From positions 1 through 27,724 of the forward strand of contig JAHHSS010000006.1 of the NCBI GenBank assembly GCA_020025095.1: a stretch of DNA of 27,724 nt, in the 5' to 3' direction. This document shows positions 15,632 through 23,383 of this stretch, piece by piece. Both the position numbers and the translations under genes were made by a program. Below the pieces are notes generated by a model. It was not told where the DNA came from. It did no database searches and worked only from the letters and a program-made list of their open reading frames with translations. How positions within the stretch are numbered: the first letter of the stretch is position 1; each line of letters opens with the position of its first letter. The DNA is from Peptostreptococcus sp. (GTDB lineage Bacteria; Bacillota; Clostridia; Peptostreptococcales; Peptostreptococcaceae).

Positions 15632-16018
15632 CTATCTATGCTCATTGCTCATAATAGCAATAGCATTTGCATTCGCATAATTTTTCGAATGGGATATAGA
15701 AACCATAATTGTAGTAATATTATTTTGATTACATAATTCCAAAAACTTTCCTTTGGGAACAACAATAGGTTTATTAAGTTCATCTCTTAGTATTTGAACA
15801 TCTGTCAGTTTGAAGTGTCTTAGGCCAGTTCCAAGAGCTTTCATAACAGCTTCCTTCGCACAAAAATTTCCCGCAACAGATTCTGATTTAAAATTTTTTT
15901 TCTTTAACATTTCAAGCTCTTCTTCAGAAAAAATTTTATTGAGAAGTTTTAAATTTCTGTTCAAAGCTTTGTGTATTCTATCTATTTCTATAATATCTGT
16001 ACCAATTCCATAAATCAT
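15632..16018 (-). CDS. acpS: Holo-[acyl-carrier-protein] synthase
   Basis: Transfers 4'-phosphopantetheine from CoA to Ser of acyl carrier protein, activating fatty acid synthesis. It has 128 residues. GIGTDIIEIDR holds the Mg2+-binding Asp8. FCAKEAVMKALGTG holds Glu56 and the conserved Lys. The C-terminal SISHSKNYA block closes the active site. GGAGG lies 6 nt before the ATG on the minus strand. It converges on the atp operon and shares its terminator. Confidence 0.96.
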   Translation of the reverse strand: MIYGIGTDIIEIDRIHKALNRNLKLLNKIFSEEELEMLKKKNFKSESVAGNFCAKEAVMKALGTGLRHFKLTDVQILRDELNKPIVVPKGKFLELCNQNNITTIMVSISHSKNYANANAIAIMSNEHR

Positions 16019-16055
16019 AATGAACCTCCAAAAGTTAATTAATATATATAATTCT

Positions 16056-16064
16056 ATTATAACA
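16056..16064 (-). promoter_or_regulatory. Extended -10 promoter of acpS
   Basis: On the minus strand the sequence reads TGTTATAAT, a TGn extended -10. No good -35 is found, as is usual for extended -10 promoters. It lies about 38 nt before the acpS start. Confidence 0.5.
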
Positions 16065-16186
16065 AGATTATGAATAAATTGTTGATTTTAGAGAAAGTGT
16101 AAAAAATATACTTACATGCTTAATTAAAATTCACATCAAGTAAAATTAATTAGCAGAAAGGACACAAAAATAATTTTCTTAAAAAG

Positions 16187-16216
16187 TTATATGAATTTGA
16201 AAAATAATTCATATAA
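16187..16216. repeat. Perfect 11-bp inverted repeat upstream of the transketolase promoter
   Basis: TTATATGAATT (16187-16197) and AATTCATATAA (16206-16216) with an 8-nt spacer, about 50 nt upstream of the -35 at 16268. It could be a regulator binding site or a hairpin. It is AT-rich, so chance is not excluded. Confidence 0.4.
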
Positions 16217-16267
16217 AATTATACTAAAGATAAAATAAATATTCAGATTTTTCAAAAAAAGAGACAG

Positions 16268-16296
16268 TTGTATATGGCAAAAATGTATAGTATAAT
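16268..16296 (+). promoter_or_regulatory. Promoter of the split transketolase operon
   Basis: TTGTAT at 16268-16273 and TATAAT at 16291-16296 with a 17-nt spacer. Confidence 0.7.
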
Positions 16297-16440
16297 GGTA
16301 AAAGAGTTTTTTATATAATGACAGAGCTAAAACACGTATTGAATATTTTTTACTATTATAAATTTCTAATATAGGAATTTTGAAAATCAATTTTATGCTT
16401 GCTTATTTAATTGTTTGGCGAAAGAAAGGAAAACGTTAAA

Positions 16441-17253
16441 ATGGTTAATTATGAAAATTTGTCTGAAAGGGCAAAAAATATTAGACGTAATATAATAAGG
16501 ATGATATATAATGCTGGCTCAGGACATCCAGGAGGCTCCTTATCTTGTGCAGATATATTGACGGCTTTATATTTTGGTAAAATGAATATAGACCCGGAGA
16601 TACCAGATATGAAAGAGAGGGATAGATTTGTAATGTCTAAGGGACACTCATCCCCAGCAATATATGCGACTTTATTTGAAAGAGGATATCTAAAAGAGGA
16701 TGATTTAAAGGGGTTTAGGTCTATTAACCGCTCCCTTCAAGCTAGTCCGGATATGATTAGAGTTAAAGGAATAGATATGTCTACTGGTTCGCTAGGGCAA
16801 GGTTTATCTGCTGGGTGTGGAATGGCATTAGCTTCTAAAATGGACGATTTAGATTATAACGTGTATGTACTTTTAGGTGATGGCGAACTTCAAGAAGGAA
16901 TGATATGGGAGGCTGCAATGTTTGCATCTCAATATAAGCTAGACAATTTGATGGCGATAGTAGATTTGAATGGACTTCAAATAGATGGTAAAACTGATGA
17001 AGTAATGAGTTTAGGCTCAATAAGCAAGAAATTCACAGCATTTGGATGGTATGTAGTAGAAATAGATGGACACGATTTTGACCAGATTTTTGGCGCATTT
17101 AATATATTTGAAAAAGTAACAAGCAAGCCCATGTTGGTAATAGCAAATACGGTAAAAGGAAAGGGAGTTTCCTTTATGGAAGACGAATGTAAATGGCATA
17201 GTCAAGTCATTGGTTATGAAGAATATAAAAAAGCTATGGAAGAGTTGAGATAG
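16441..17253 (+). CDS. Transketolase, N-terminal (thiamine diphosphate-binding) subunit
   Basis: Half of a split transketolase that moves two-carbon units between sugar phosphates. It has 270 residues and corresponds to the pyrophosphate domain. GSGHPGGSLSCADILTALY and RFVMSKGHSSPAIYA are conserved substrate and cofactor motifs. The ThDP motif starts GDGELQEG and ends with N in IVDLNGLQIDG. The start is placed at 16441 (MVNYENLS) because AAAGGAAA lies upstream at about 10 nt; an in-frame TTG at 16411 has no ribosome binding site. The C-terminal subunit follows after 8 nt. A two-gene transketolase is common in Clostridia and archaea. Confidence 0.94.
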   Translation: MVNYENLSERAKNIRRNIIRMIYNAGSGHPGGSLSCADILTALYFGKMNIDPEIPDMKERDRFVMSKGHSSPAIYATLFERGYLKEDDLKGFRSINRSLQASPDMIRVKGIDMSTGSLGQGLSAGCGMALASKMDDLDYNVYVLLGDGELQEGMIWEAAMFASQYKLDNLMAIVDLNGLQIDGKTDEVMSLGSISKKFTAFGWYVVEIDGHDFDQIFGAFNIFEKVTSKPMLVIANTVKGKGVSFMEDECKWHSQVIGYEEYKKAMEELR

Positions 17254-17261
17254 GTGATAAT

Positions 17262-18224
17262 ATGAGTAAGGAATCAATGAGAAAAGCTTTTGGGAACGCT
17301 TTAGTTGAATTAGCTAAAAATAATCATAATATGGTAGTTGTAGATGCAGACTTGTCATCTTCTACAAGGACAGATATTTTTAAATCTGTATTTCCTGAAA
17401 ATTTTATAGATGTTGGAATTGCTGAGCAAAATCTTATAGGAGTTGCATCTGGTCTTGCTTCAACAGGAAAAAATGTATTTGCCAGTTCTTTTGCAGTTTT
17501 TGAAACAGGTAGAGCATATGAGATAATTAGAAATATGGTTTGTATTGCGAATTTAAATGTAAAATTATGTGCAAGCCATGCAGGATTAATGACTGGTCCT
17601 GATGGAGGAACGCATCAATCAATAGAAGATATAGCTATAATGAGAGTTTTACCTAATATGAAGGTTTTAGTTCCAGCAGATGCAGTGGAAACAAGAAAAA
17701 TGATAATGGAAATGGCTAAAATAGAAGGACCGGTATATATAAGAATGGTTAGAGATGATGTGGAAAATATTTATAACGATGATTATAGTTTTAAACTTGG
17801 AAAAGCTAGTGTGCTTAAAGAAGGCATAGATGTTACTTTTATAGCATGTGGACCAATGCTTAGTTTGGCTTTAGAAGCAGCTGAAGAGTTAGAGAGATAT
17901 AATATAAGTGTTAAAGTTGTTAATATGTCATCTATAAAGCCGATAGATGAAGAAAGTGTGATTGATTGTGCTAAAAATACAAAAGGAATAGTAACAATAG
18001 AAGATCACAGTATTATAGGTGGATTGGGTTCGGCTGTTTCTGAGATTATAGCAGAAAACTATCCTGTACCTGTGTTTAAGATAGGAGTAAATGATTCTTT
18101 TGGAATATCTGGAAAAGCTGATGAACTTTATAATGAATTCGGATTAACTGTTGAAAATATATGCTCTAAAGCATTAAAGATAGTATCCATTGACGATAAA
18201 ATAATTATGAAAAATAAAAAATAA
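17262..18224 (+). CDS. Transketolase, C-terminal subunit
   Basis: The pyrimidine-binding and C-terminal part of the split enzyme; 320 residues. It contains DADLSSSTRTDIF, the catalytic Glu region DVGIAEQNLIGVASGLA, and HAGLMTGPDGGTHQSIEDIA. A Rossmann-like C-terminal domain runs from about residue 185 (VTFIACGPMLSLALEAAEEL). AGGTGA overlaps the stop of the preceding gene, so translation is coupled. The shared domain family also includes the DXP synthase C-terminus, but pairing with the N-terminal subunit makes transketolase the clear choice. Confidence 0.94.
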   Translation: MSKESMRKAFGNALVELAKNNHNMVVVDADLSSSTRTDIFKSVFPENFIDVGIAEQNLIGVASGLASTGKNVFASSFAVFETGRAYEIIRNMVCIANLNVKLCASHAGLMTGPDGGTHQSIEDIAIMRVLPNMKVLVPADAVETRKMIMEMAKIEGPVYIRMVRDDVENIYNDDYSFKLGKASVLKEGIDVTFIACGPMLSLALEAAEELERYNISVKVVNMSSIKPIDEESVIDCAKNTKGIVTIEDHSIIGGLGSAVSEIIAENYPVPVFKIGVNDSFGISGKADELYNEFGLTVENICSKALKIVSIDDKIIMKNKK

Positions 18225-18251
18225 AAGAACTTAGATGGAAAATATATAATT

Positions 18252-18305
18252 CCGGCTCAATAATTTAGATTTGAAAAATTTGAATTTTGATGCCGGTATT
18301 TTTAT
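18252..18305 (+). terminator. Terminator after the transketolase genes
   Basis: CCGGC (18252-18256) pairs with GCCGG (18292-18296), extended by TCAA/TTGA with a small asymmetry. The AT-rich interior is long. The tract TATTTTTATTTT follows. The long loop lowers confidence. Confidence 0.65.
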
Positions 18306-18394
18306 TTTCATAAAAATTTTATTAATAAAAAGCAAATTAAACTTATTGTTATGAATTAATTAATGTTACAATGTTAAGGTAATATATATTATAT

Positions 18395-18431
18395 GAAAGG
18401 AGGTTTTCCGTAAAATCGGGAATTTTGATAT
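18395..18431 (+). promoter_or_regulatory. Distal GAAAGGAGG plus hairpin before the S41 protease gene
   Basis: GAAAGGAGG at 18395-18403 lies 28 nt before the start codon at 18432, the same distance as at ywlC. TTTCCG (18405-18410) can pair with CGGGAA (18417-18422), six pairs including one G-U, with loop TAAAAT. Folding would reduce the spacing to about 10 nt. A local alternative site (GGGAA, 9-10 nt upstream of the start) is weak. Confidence 0.5.
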
Positions 18432-19769
18432 ATGGATAGAGAAAGAGATGAACAAATAAAAGATATAAAAACGGAAAATAAAAATACGACAGAAAAAGAA
18501 GATGCGAAAGATTCATTAGCAAACAACTATGAAGATTTGAGCTATGATGAAGGAGATAAAAAGAAATCAGATTCAAATTTCAGAAAAAGAAGAAAAAGCC
18601 AAGAAGAAGAAAAGAAAAATAATTTTAAAAAGATACTTGCTGGTGCAATTATATTAGTGCTGGTTACAATAATTGCAACAAGCTTTGTTCTTACAAAATT
18701 TGGAGTTGTAGGATTTATTCCAAGTGATGAATATAAAAAATATAAAAAGGTCATGGCACTGAGAGATGTTGTAGAGAGTAATTTTTATCAAAAACCAAAA
18801 GATGACAAGCTTGAAGAAGGTATGTGTAAGGGATTATTTTATGGACTTGATGATGTATATTCATCGTATTATAACAAAGAAGAAATGAAGCAACTTACAG
18901 AAGCTTCATCAGGAAAATATGTAGGTGTTGGACTTGTAGTTACACCAGATAAAAAATCTGGAGCTATAAAAGTTGAAAGAGTTGTTTCTAATACTCCAGC
19001 TAAAAAAGCCGGAGTTAAACCAGGGGATTTAATAATAAAGGTGGCAGGCAAGTCATACACATATCAAGAGTTAGATTTAGCGGTTAAAAACATGAGAGGA
19101 GAAGAAGGAACTTCTGTGGATGTTACATTTTTACGTGACGGCGAAGTTATAACTAAAAAACTTGAAAGAAAAAAATTAGTTCTTGATTCTATAGAAAGCA
19201 AGGTAATAGATAAGGATATAGGATATATAAAAATAATTGGTTTTGAAGAGGATACAGATAAGGATTTCGAGAAAGCTCTTACTTCTCTTGAGAAAAAGAA
19301 TATAAAGGGCTTAATAATAGATGTTAGAGATAATGGTGGTGGATATCTAAATGTTGTAGAAAGTATAGCAGATAGGCTTTTAGGAGATGCTGTTATAGTA
19401 TATACAAAAGATAATAAAGGTAATAAAGAATATTTTAGAAGCAGTAATTCACAAAAATTAAATCTTCCAATAGCTATACTTACAAATGGACATTCAGCAT
19501 CAGCTTCAGAAATACTTACTGGTGCAATAGTAGATAATAAGGCAGGTGTTTCGATAGGTACGACGACATATGGGAAAGGACTTGTTCAAAGTGTAGTTCA
19601 ATTAAGGGACGGAACAGGGTACAAGCTTACAACAGCTCAGTACTTTACACCAAACGGAAACTATATAAATAAAAAAGGAATAAAGCCGAATATAGAAGTA
19701 AAAGATGAGAAAAACCAGCTTCCTGAGGCTATAAAATATATAGAAAGTCAAATAAAGATGAAAAAATAA
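18432..19769 (+). CDS. S41 family C-terminal processing protease (CtpA/CtpB-like)
   Basis: A membrane-anchored serine protease that trims or degrades proteins from their C-terminus outside the cytoplasm; 445 residues. Residues 1-66 are very charged and predicted cytoplasmic. One membrane helix is at about 68-90. The PDZ domain lies at about 160-245 (GKYVGVGLVV to VTFLRDGEVITKKL). The protease domain follows, with DVRDNGGG, the nucleophile Ser357 in NGHSASASEI and the general base Lys382 in YGKGLVQS, 25 residues apart as in CtpB and Prc. Bacillus CtpB acts in sporulation signalling, but that role is not shown here. The ribosome binding site is unusually distant. A strong terminator follows. 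Confidence 0.94.
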   Translation: MDRERDEQIKDIKTENKNTTEKEDAKDSLANNYEDLSYDEGDKKKSDSNFRKRRKSQEEEKKNNFKKILAGAIILVLVTIIATSFVLTKFGVVGFIPSDEYKKYKKVMALRDVVESNFYQKPKDDKLEEGMCKGLFYGLDDVYSSYYNKEEMKQLTEASSGKYVGVGLVVTPDKKSGAIKVERVVSNTPAKKAGVKPGDLIIKVAGKSYTYQELDLAVKNMRGEEGTSVDVTFLRDGEVITKKLERKKLVLDSIESKVIDKDIGYIKIIGFEEDTDKDFEKALTSLEKKNIKGLIIDVRDNGGGYLNVVESIADRLLGDAVIVYTKDNKGNKEYFRSSNSQKLNLPIAILTNGHSASASEILTGAIVDNKAGVSIGTTTYGKGLVQSVVQLRDGTGYKLTTAQYFTPNGNYINKKGIKPNIEVKDEKNQLPEAIKYIESQIKMKK

Positions 19770-19790
19770 ATATTAATATTTTAAATATCT

Positions 19791-19833
19791 AAAAACTCCT
19801 AAGCAAATAAAAATCTGCTTAGGAGTTTTTTTT
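19791..19833 (+). terminator. Terminator after the S41 protease gene
   Basis: AAAAACTCCTAAGCA (19791-19805) and TGCTTAGGAGTTTTT (19816-19830) form a perfect 15-bp stem with a 10-nt loop. The T-run extends to 19833. Confidence 0.95.
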
Positions 19834-19965
19834 AATATGTGGTAAAATGAAGTAGTATAATATTTCTGATTTAAAAGTTAATATAATCTTGATAGTAATA
19901 AATTCTCTTGGAAATTGGATTTATATTAAAATAAAATAATTAAATGAATGAAGTTTATAAAATAT

Positions 19966-20060
19966 GAAAGGAGGATGCTATTCATTTATAAATATGGTTA
20001 AAACTAAGAAATGTTCTACTTAGACTCCATTGATAAATGGCTAGCTAGGAAATAGTTAAA
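19966..20060 (+). promoter_or_regulatory. cobT leader with distal GAAAGGAGG and possible three-way junction
   Basis: GAAAGGAGG at 19966-19974 lies 86 nt before the cobT ATG. CTATT (19978-19982) can pair with AATAG (20051-20055), enclosing hairpins CTAAG/CTTAG (20004-20008 with 20019-20023) and CCATT-GATA-AATGG (20027-20040). If formed, the distal site is 8 nt from the start codon. A weak local site AGGA (20047-20050) also exists. No B12-box (GCCACTG-type) or other cobalamin riboswitch core is visible. Confidence 0.45.
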
Positions 20061-21143
20061 ATGAATCTTTTAGTAAGTATATCCAGAAATATATACTCTC
20101 TCGATAAAAAAAGTATTGAAAAGTGCAGAGAGAGGTGGGATAGTTTAATTCATCCAAAAGGAACACTAGGAAAACTTGAAGATATAACAGCAACACTTTC
20201 GGGGATATATGGTAACCATAATATAGAAGATAGACCCAAGAAGTGTATTATAGCTTTTGCAGCTGATCACGGTGTTTACGAAGAGGGGGTTTCACCGCAA
20301 ACACAAGAAATTACAAGAATGCAGTTTGAAAATTTTACGAATGGAAAATGTGCAGTAGCTACTTTGGCAGCATTCAATAATGTAAATATAATACCTGTGG
20401 ATATAGGAATGATAGGTACAGAAGCTATCTATGGAGTATTAGATTACAAAATAAGACAGGGTACTAGCAATATGTACATAGGACCAGCAATGACAGTAGA
20501 TGAAGCTGTAAAGTCGATTGAAATAGGAATAGAAGTAGCTGAGAGGTGTATAGTTGATGGATATAAAATAATTGGAGTTGGGGAAATGGGAATTTCTAAT
20601 ACAACTCCAGCAACAGCTATTATTTCAGTAATGACAGGAAAGGATCCTAAGGAAGTAACAGATATGGGCTCAGGATTAAAGAAAGAATTAATAAAGCATA
20701 AAGCAGATGTTATTAGAAAATCTATAGAAATAAATAATCCAAATCCTACGGATGGAATAGAAGTACTTTCAAAAGTAGGTGGATTTGAGATAGGTGGAAT
20801 AACAGGTGTTATTTTGGGATGTGCGGCAAATAGGACACCTGTTGTTATAGATGGATATATTTCATATGCAGCAGCTTTAATAGCATATAGAATAAATCCT
20901 AAGAGTATAGAATACATAATTCCATCTCATTTCTCACAAGAAATAGGCTCACAATCAGCTTTAGAAATGTTAAAGCTAAAACCAATCCTTAATCTTGATA
21001 TGAGATTAGGTGAAGGAACTGGTGCTGCACTTATGATGAATATTATAGATTCAGCAATTTATGCATATAATAATATGGGGAATTTTAAAGAAGAAAAAAT
21101 TGGAAAGTTTATGGGCCCAGGAATAGATTATGAATTAGATTAA
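20061..21143 (+). CDS. cobT: Nicotinate-nucleotide--dimethylbenzimidazole phosphoribosyltransferase
   Basis: Makes alpha-ribazole phosphate, the precursor of the lower ligand of cobalamin, from nicotinate mononucleotide and 5,6-dimethylbenzimidazole or another base. The length of 360 residues is typical. AFAADHGVYEEGVSPQ and GVGEMGISNTTPA (with Glu174) are conserved, and RLGEGTGAALMM holds the catalytic Glu318. An in-frame TAG at 20046-20048 excludes a longer start. It heads a seven-gene cobalamin cluster on one strand. In anaerobes CobT often activates bases other than dimethylbenzimidazole; the base used here cannot be told. Confidence 0.95.
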   Translation: MNLLVSISRNIYSLDKKSIEKCRERWDSLIHPKGTLGKLEDITATLSGIYGNHNIEDRPKKCIIAFAADHGVYEEGVSPQTQEITRMQFENFTNGKCAVATLAAFNNVNIIPVDIGMIGTEAIYGVLDYKIRQGTSNMYIGPAMTVDEAVKSIEIGIEVAERCIVDGYKIIGVGEMGISNTTPATAIISVMTGKDPKEVTDMGSGLKKELIKHKADVIRKSIEINNPNPTDGIEVLSKVGGFEIGGITGVILGCAANRTPVVIDGYISYAAALIAYRINPKSIEYIIPSHFSQEIGSQSALEMLKLKPILNLDMRLGEGTGAALMMNIIDSAIYAYNNMGNFKEEKIGKFMGPGIDYELD

Positions 21144-21257
21144 TTTTTAATATATCAACAAATTATATAGTAAAAATGGCTTATTGAAAAATTGAAAATT
21201 TATAGTTTCCATAAAAATTTTATTTATTGAAAATAAGATAGGGGTTGTATTTATAAT

Positions 21258-21818
21258 ATGGGAAAAATCGTATTTATATCAGGAGGAATAAGCTCAGGAA
21301 AAAGTGATTTTGCAGAAAAGTTGTGTGATGAGAGAAAAGGAAAAACTCTTTATATTGCTACTTCAACTCCCTTAGATGAAGAAATGAAGGAGAAAAAAAG
21401 AAAACATATAGAAAAAAGAAGATTTAAAAATTGGGATACCTTAGAAAAGTATAGTGAACTATATAAAGAAATTGAAGAAATTGGTAAAAAATATAATACG
21501 GTTTTACTAGACTGTGTAACAATGATGGTATCTAACTTGATATTTCAAGATGATTATAACTTCAATGCAAAAGATTTATTAGATTCTAAGGAAAAGACAA
21601 AAAAAATAATAGCAGAAGTAAAAAAACTTATTGAAGAAATTAAAAAAACGAACACTGAATTTATTATTGTAACTAACGAAATAGGTTTAGGAGGAATTTC
21701 TGAAAATAGGTTGAGCAGATTTTTTTCACAGCTTTGTGGAGAGATAAATCAAATATTTGCAAAGTCAAGTGAAGAAGCATATTTTGTAGTGTCAGGAATA
21801 GGAGTAAAAATAAAATAG
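21258..21818 (+). CDS. cobU: Adenosylcobinamide kinase / adenosylcobinamide-phosphate guanylyltransferase
   Basis: Phosphorylates adenosylcobinamide and then attaches GMP, giving AdoCbi-GDP for CobS. It has 186 residues. The P-loop GGISSGKS is at 9-16. His50 in the KHIEKRR segment before WDTLE is the likely guanylylated residue, by position relative to Salmonella His46. VTNEIGLGG and the C-terminal VVSGIGVKIK match the family. The ribosome binding site is weak (AGGGG about 13 nt away), so it may be translated less than its neighbours. Confidence 0.93.
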   Translation: MGKIVFISGGISSGKSDFAEKLCDERKGKTLYIATSTPLDEEMKEKKRKHIEKRRFKNWDTLEKYSELYKEIEEIGKKYNTVLLDCVTMMVSNLIFQDDYNFNAKDLLDSKEKTKKIIAEVKKLIEEIKKTNTEFIIVTNEIGLGGISENRLSRFFSQLCGEINQIFAKSSEEAYFVVSGIGVKIK

Positions 21819-21879
21819 GGTTACTTTATGAGAAGTGTAAGCATTAATAAAAAGCAGATATAGTAAGGAGTAAGTAAAT

Positions 21880-22665
21880 ATGAATAATTTTTTAAATCTG
21901 CTACAGTTTTTAACAAGAATTACAATAAGCAAAAATTTAAAATACAGTAGTAACATGTCAGATTCAATAAAGTATTTTCCAGTAGTGGGTATGCTTATAG
22001 GAGGTATTATATCAACTATATTTTTAGTTTTTAGCTTATTTCCTAAATTTAATGAAATACATTTATTAGTGGCAATAATTATTGTAATGTCAGAAGCTAT
22101 AATTACAGGAGGGCTTCATATAGATGGTTTTGGGGATACCTTTGATGGACTTTTTAGTTATAGAAGCAAAGAAAAAATGTTGGAAATAATGAAGGATCCT
22201 ACTATGGGGACTAATGGTATACTTGCAATTATATTTTTAATAATGCTAAAAGTAGTATCATTAGATATTCTTTTGAAAAAAAATATATTTTGGATTTTAT
22301 TTACAATGCCATCTATAGCAAGGTTTGCTCCAGTTGTAATGTCATATAAAGCAATTTCGGCAAGAAAGAATGGTATGGGAGAATTATTTATAGGAAAGTG
22401 TAGCAAAAAAAATCTTTTTATAGCTTTTCTATTTTCACTTGCATCTGTAATACTTCCATCATTTCTTTATTATAGAAATATAAAAATTTCATTTATATAT
22501 TCACTTTCTATTTTTATAATATTTCTACACTCAGTAATATTTAGAGCTAGTGTATATAAAAAAATAGATGGAATAACAGGGGATATATTAGGGTGCTCAA
22601 CAGAGATGTCTGAAGTGATATTTATTTTATATGTCTTGATTATAAATCAATTTATATTTGCATAA
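21880..22665 (+). CDS. cobS: Adenosylcobinamide-GDP ribazoletransferase (cobalamin synthase)
   Basis: An integral membrane enzyme joining AdoCbi-GDP to alpha-ribazole (phosphate), the last assembly step. It has 261 residues with about six hydrophobic segments. The metal and catalytic motif is HIDGFGDTFDG (His80, Asp82, Asp86, Asp89), followed by KDPTMGTNG. AAGGAG lies about 9 nt before the ATG. It is followed after 60 nt by cobC, whose product can remove the phosphate from the CobS product. Confidence 0.94.
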   Translation: MNNFLNLLQFLTRITISKNLKYSSNMSDSIKYFPVVGMLIGGIISTIFLVFSLFPKFNEIHLLVAIIIVMSEAIITGGLHIDGFGDTFDGLFSYRSKEKMLEIMKDPTMGTNGILAIIFLIMLKVVSLDILLKKNIFWILFTMPSIARFAPVVMSYKAISARKNGMGELFIGKCSKKNLFIAFLFSLASVILPSFLYYRNIKISFIYSLSIFIIFLHSVIFRASVYKKIDGITGDILGCSTEMSEVIFILYVLIINQFIFA

Positions 22666-22725
22666 AGATAGGTAGATTTAATTAATATTAATTTTAAAAC
22701 TTAGACGAGAGGAGAGTTTTTAAAT

Positions 22726-23382
22726 ATGAAAAAACTATACTTGGTAAGACATGCTCATACAAAAGACAATGAGTTAAAAAAATACTCAGGACACAGTAAT
22801 ACTGAGCTTAGTGAAACAGGGAAAAAACAGTCAAAACAGCTATGTGAGTTTTTAAATAAGAATGTAGAAGTAAATAAAATATATGTATCTGCTTTAAGAA
22901 GAACAAGTGATACAATTTTGGAATATGCTAATGAAAAAGGTATAGATATAAAAAAAATAGAAGAACTAAATGAGATGGATTTTGGTGATTTTGATGGTTT
23001 AACTTTAGCAGAAATTGAAAAAAAATATCCTGAAGAATATATGGAATTTATGCAGGGGAATGCAATGTTTCGTTTTCCAAAAGGAGAAAACATAGAAGAA
23101 TGTTACAATAGAAATATAGAGGGCTTAAAAAAAATATTTAAAAATTCAAATGAAGATGATGTGGTTATGATATGTGGTCATATGGGAACTGTCAGAAATA
23201 TAATATCATATCTTTTAGTAAATAGTTATGACCTGCATTGGAATATAAAAATAGAAAATGCAACAGTTTCGGTAATAGAGTTTTTAGGAGATTATCCTAT
23301 ATTAAAAATGATGGGATATATACCCTATGATTTTAGCCTTATGAGACCTCATATTACCAAAAGGATAAGAAAGGAAAGATAA
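22726..23382 (+). CDS. cobC: Histidine phosphatase, probable alpha-ribazole phosphatase
   Basis: A phosphoglycerate-mutase-like phosphatase of 218 residues. LVRHAHT carries the RHG-type catalytic His9 with Arg8. The second conserved His lies in ICGHMGTVRN. ELNEMDFGDFDGL holds the conserved Glu and acid residues. The superfamily is broad; the alpha-ribazole (or adenosylcobalamin 5'-phosphate) substrate is inferred from its position between cobS and cbiP. GAGAGGAG precedes the ATG by about 9 nt, and only one base separates its stop from the next start. Confidence 0.85.
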   Translation: MKKLYLVRHAHTKDNELKKYSGHSNTELSETGKKQSKQLCEFLNKNVEVNKIYVSALRRTSDTILEYANEKGIDIKKIEELNEMDFGDFDGLTLAEIEKKYPEEYMEFMQGNAMFRFPKGENIEECYNRNIEGLKKIFKNSNEDDVVMICGHMGTVRNIISYLLVNSYDLHWNIKIENATVSVIEFLGDYPILKMMGYIPYDFSLMRPHITKRIRKER

Positions 23383-23383
23383 T

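Larger units (their letters stand above)
16019..16440 (+). other. 422-nt intergenic region acpS-transketolase
   Basis: AT-rich and non-coding. It holds the acpS promoter on the minus strand (16056-16064), a perfect 11-bp inverted repeat (16187-16216), and the transketolase promoter (16268-16296) followed by a leader of about 138 nt. No small gene with a ribosome binding site is seen, and no riboswitch is recognised in the leader. Confidence 0.5.

Noticed and set aside
19975..20023. Short leader peptides in the cobT leader (ATG at 19975 and 19994)
   Set aside because: The first abuts the Shine-Dalgarno with no spacing, the second is 19 nt away, and both are under ten codons with no regulatory codon pattern.
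18308..21224. Repeated CATAAAAATTTTATT at about 18309 and 21211
   Set aside because: An AT-only 15-mer in an AT-rich genome; such matches are expected by chance and the flanks do not match.
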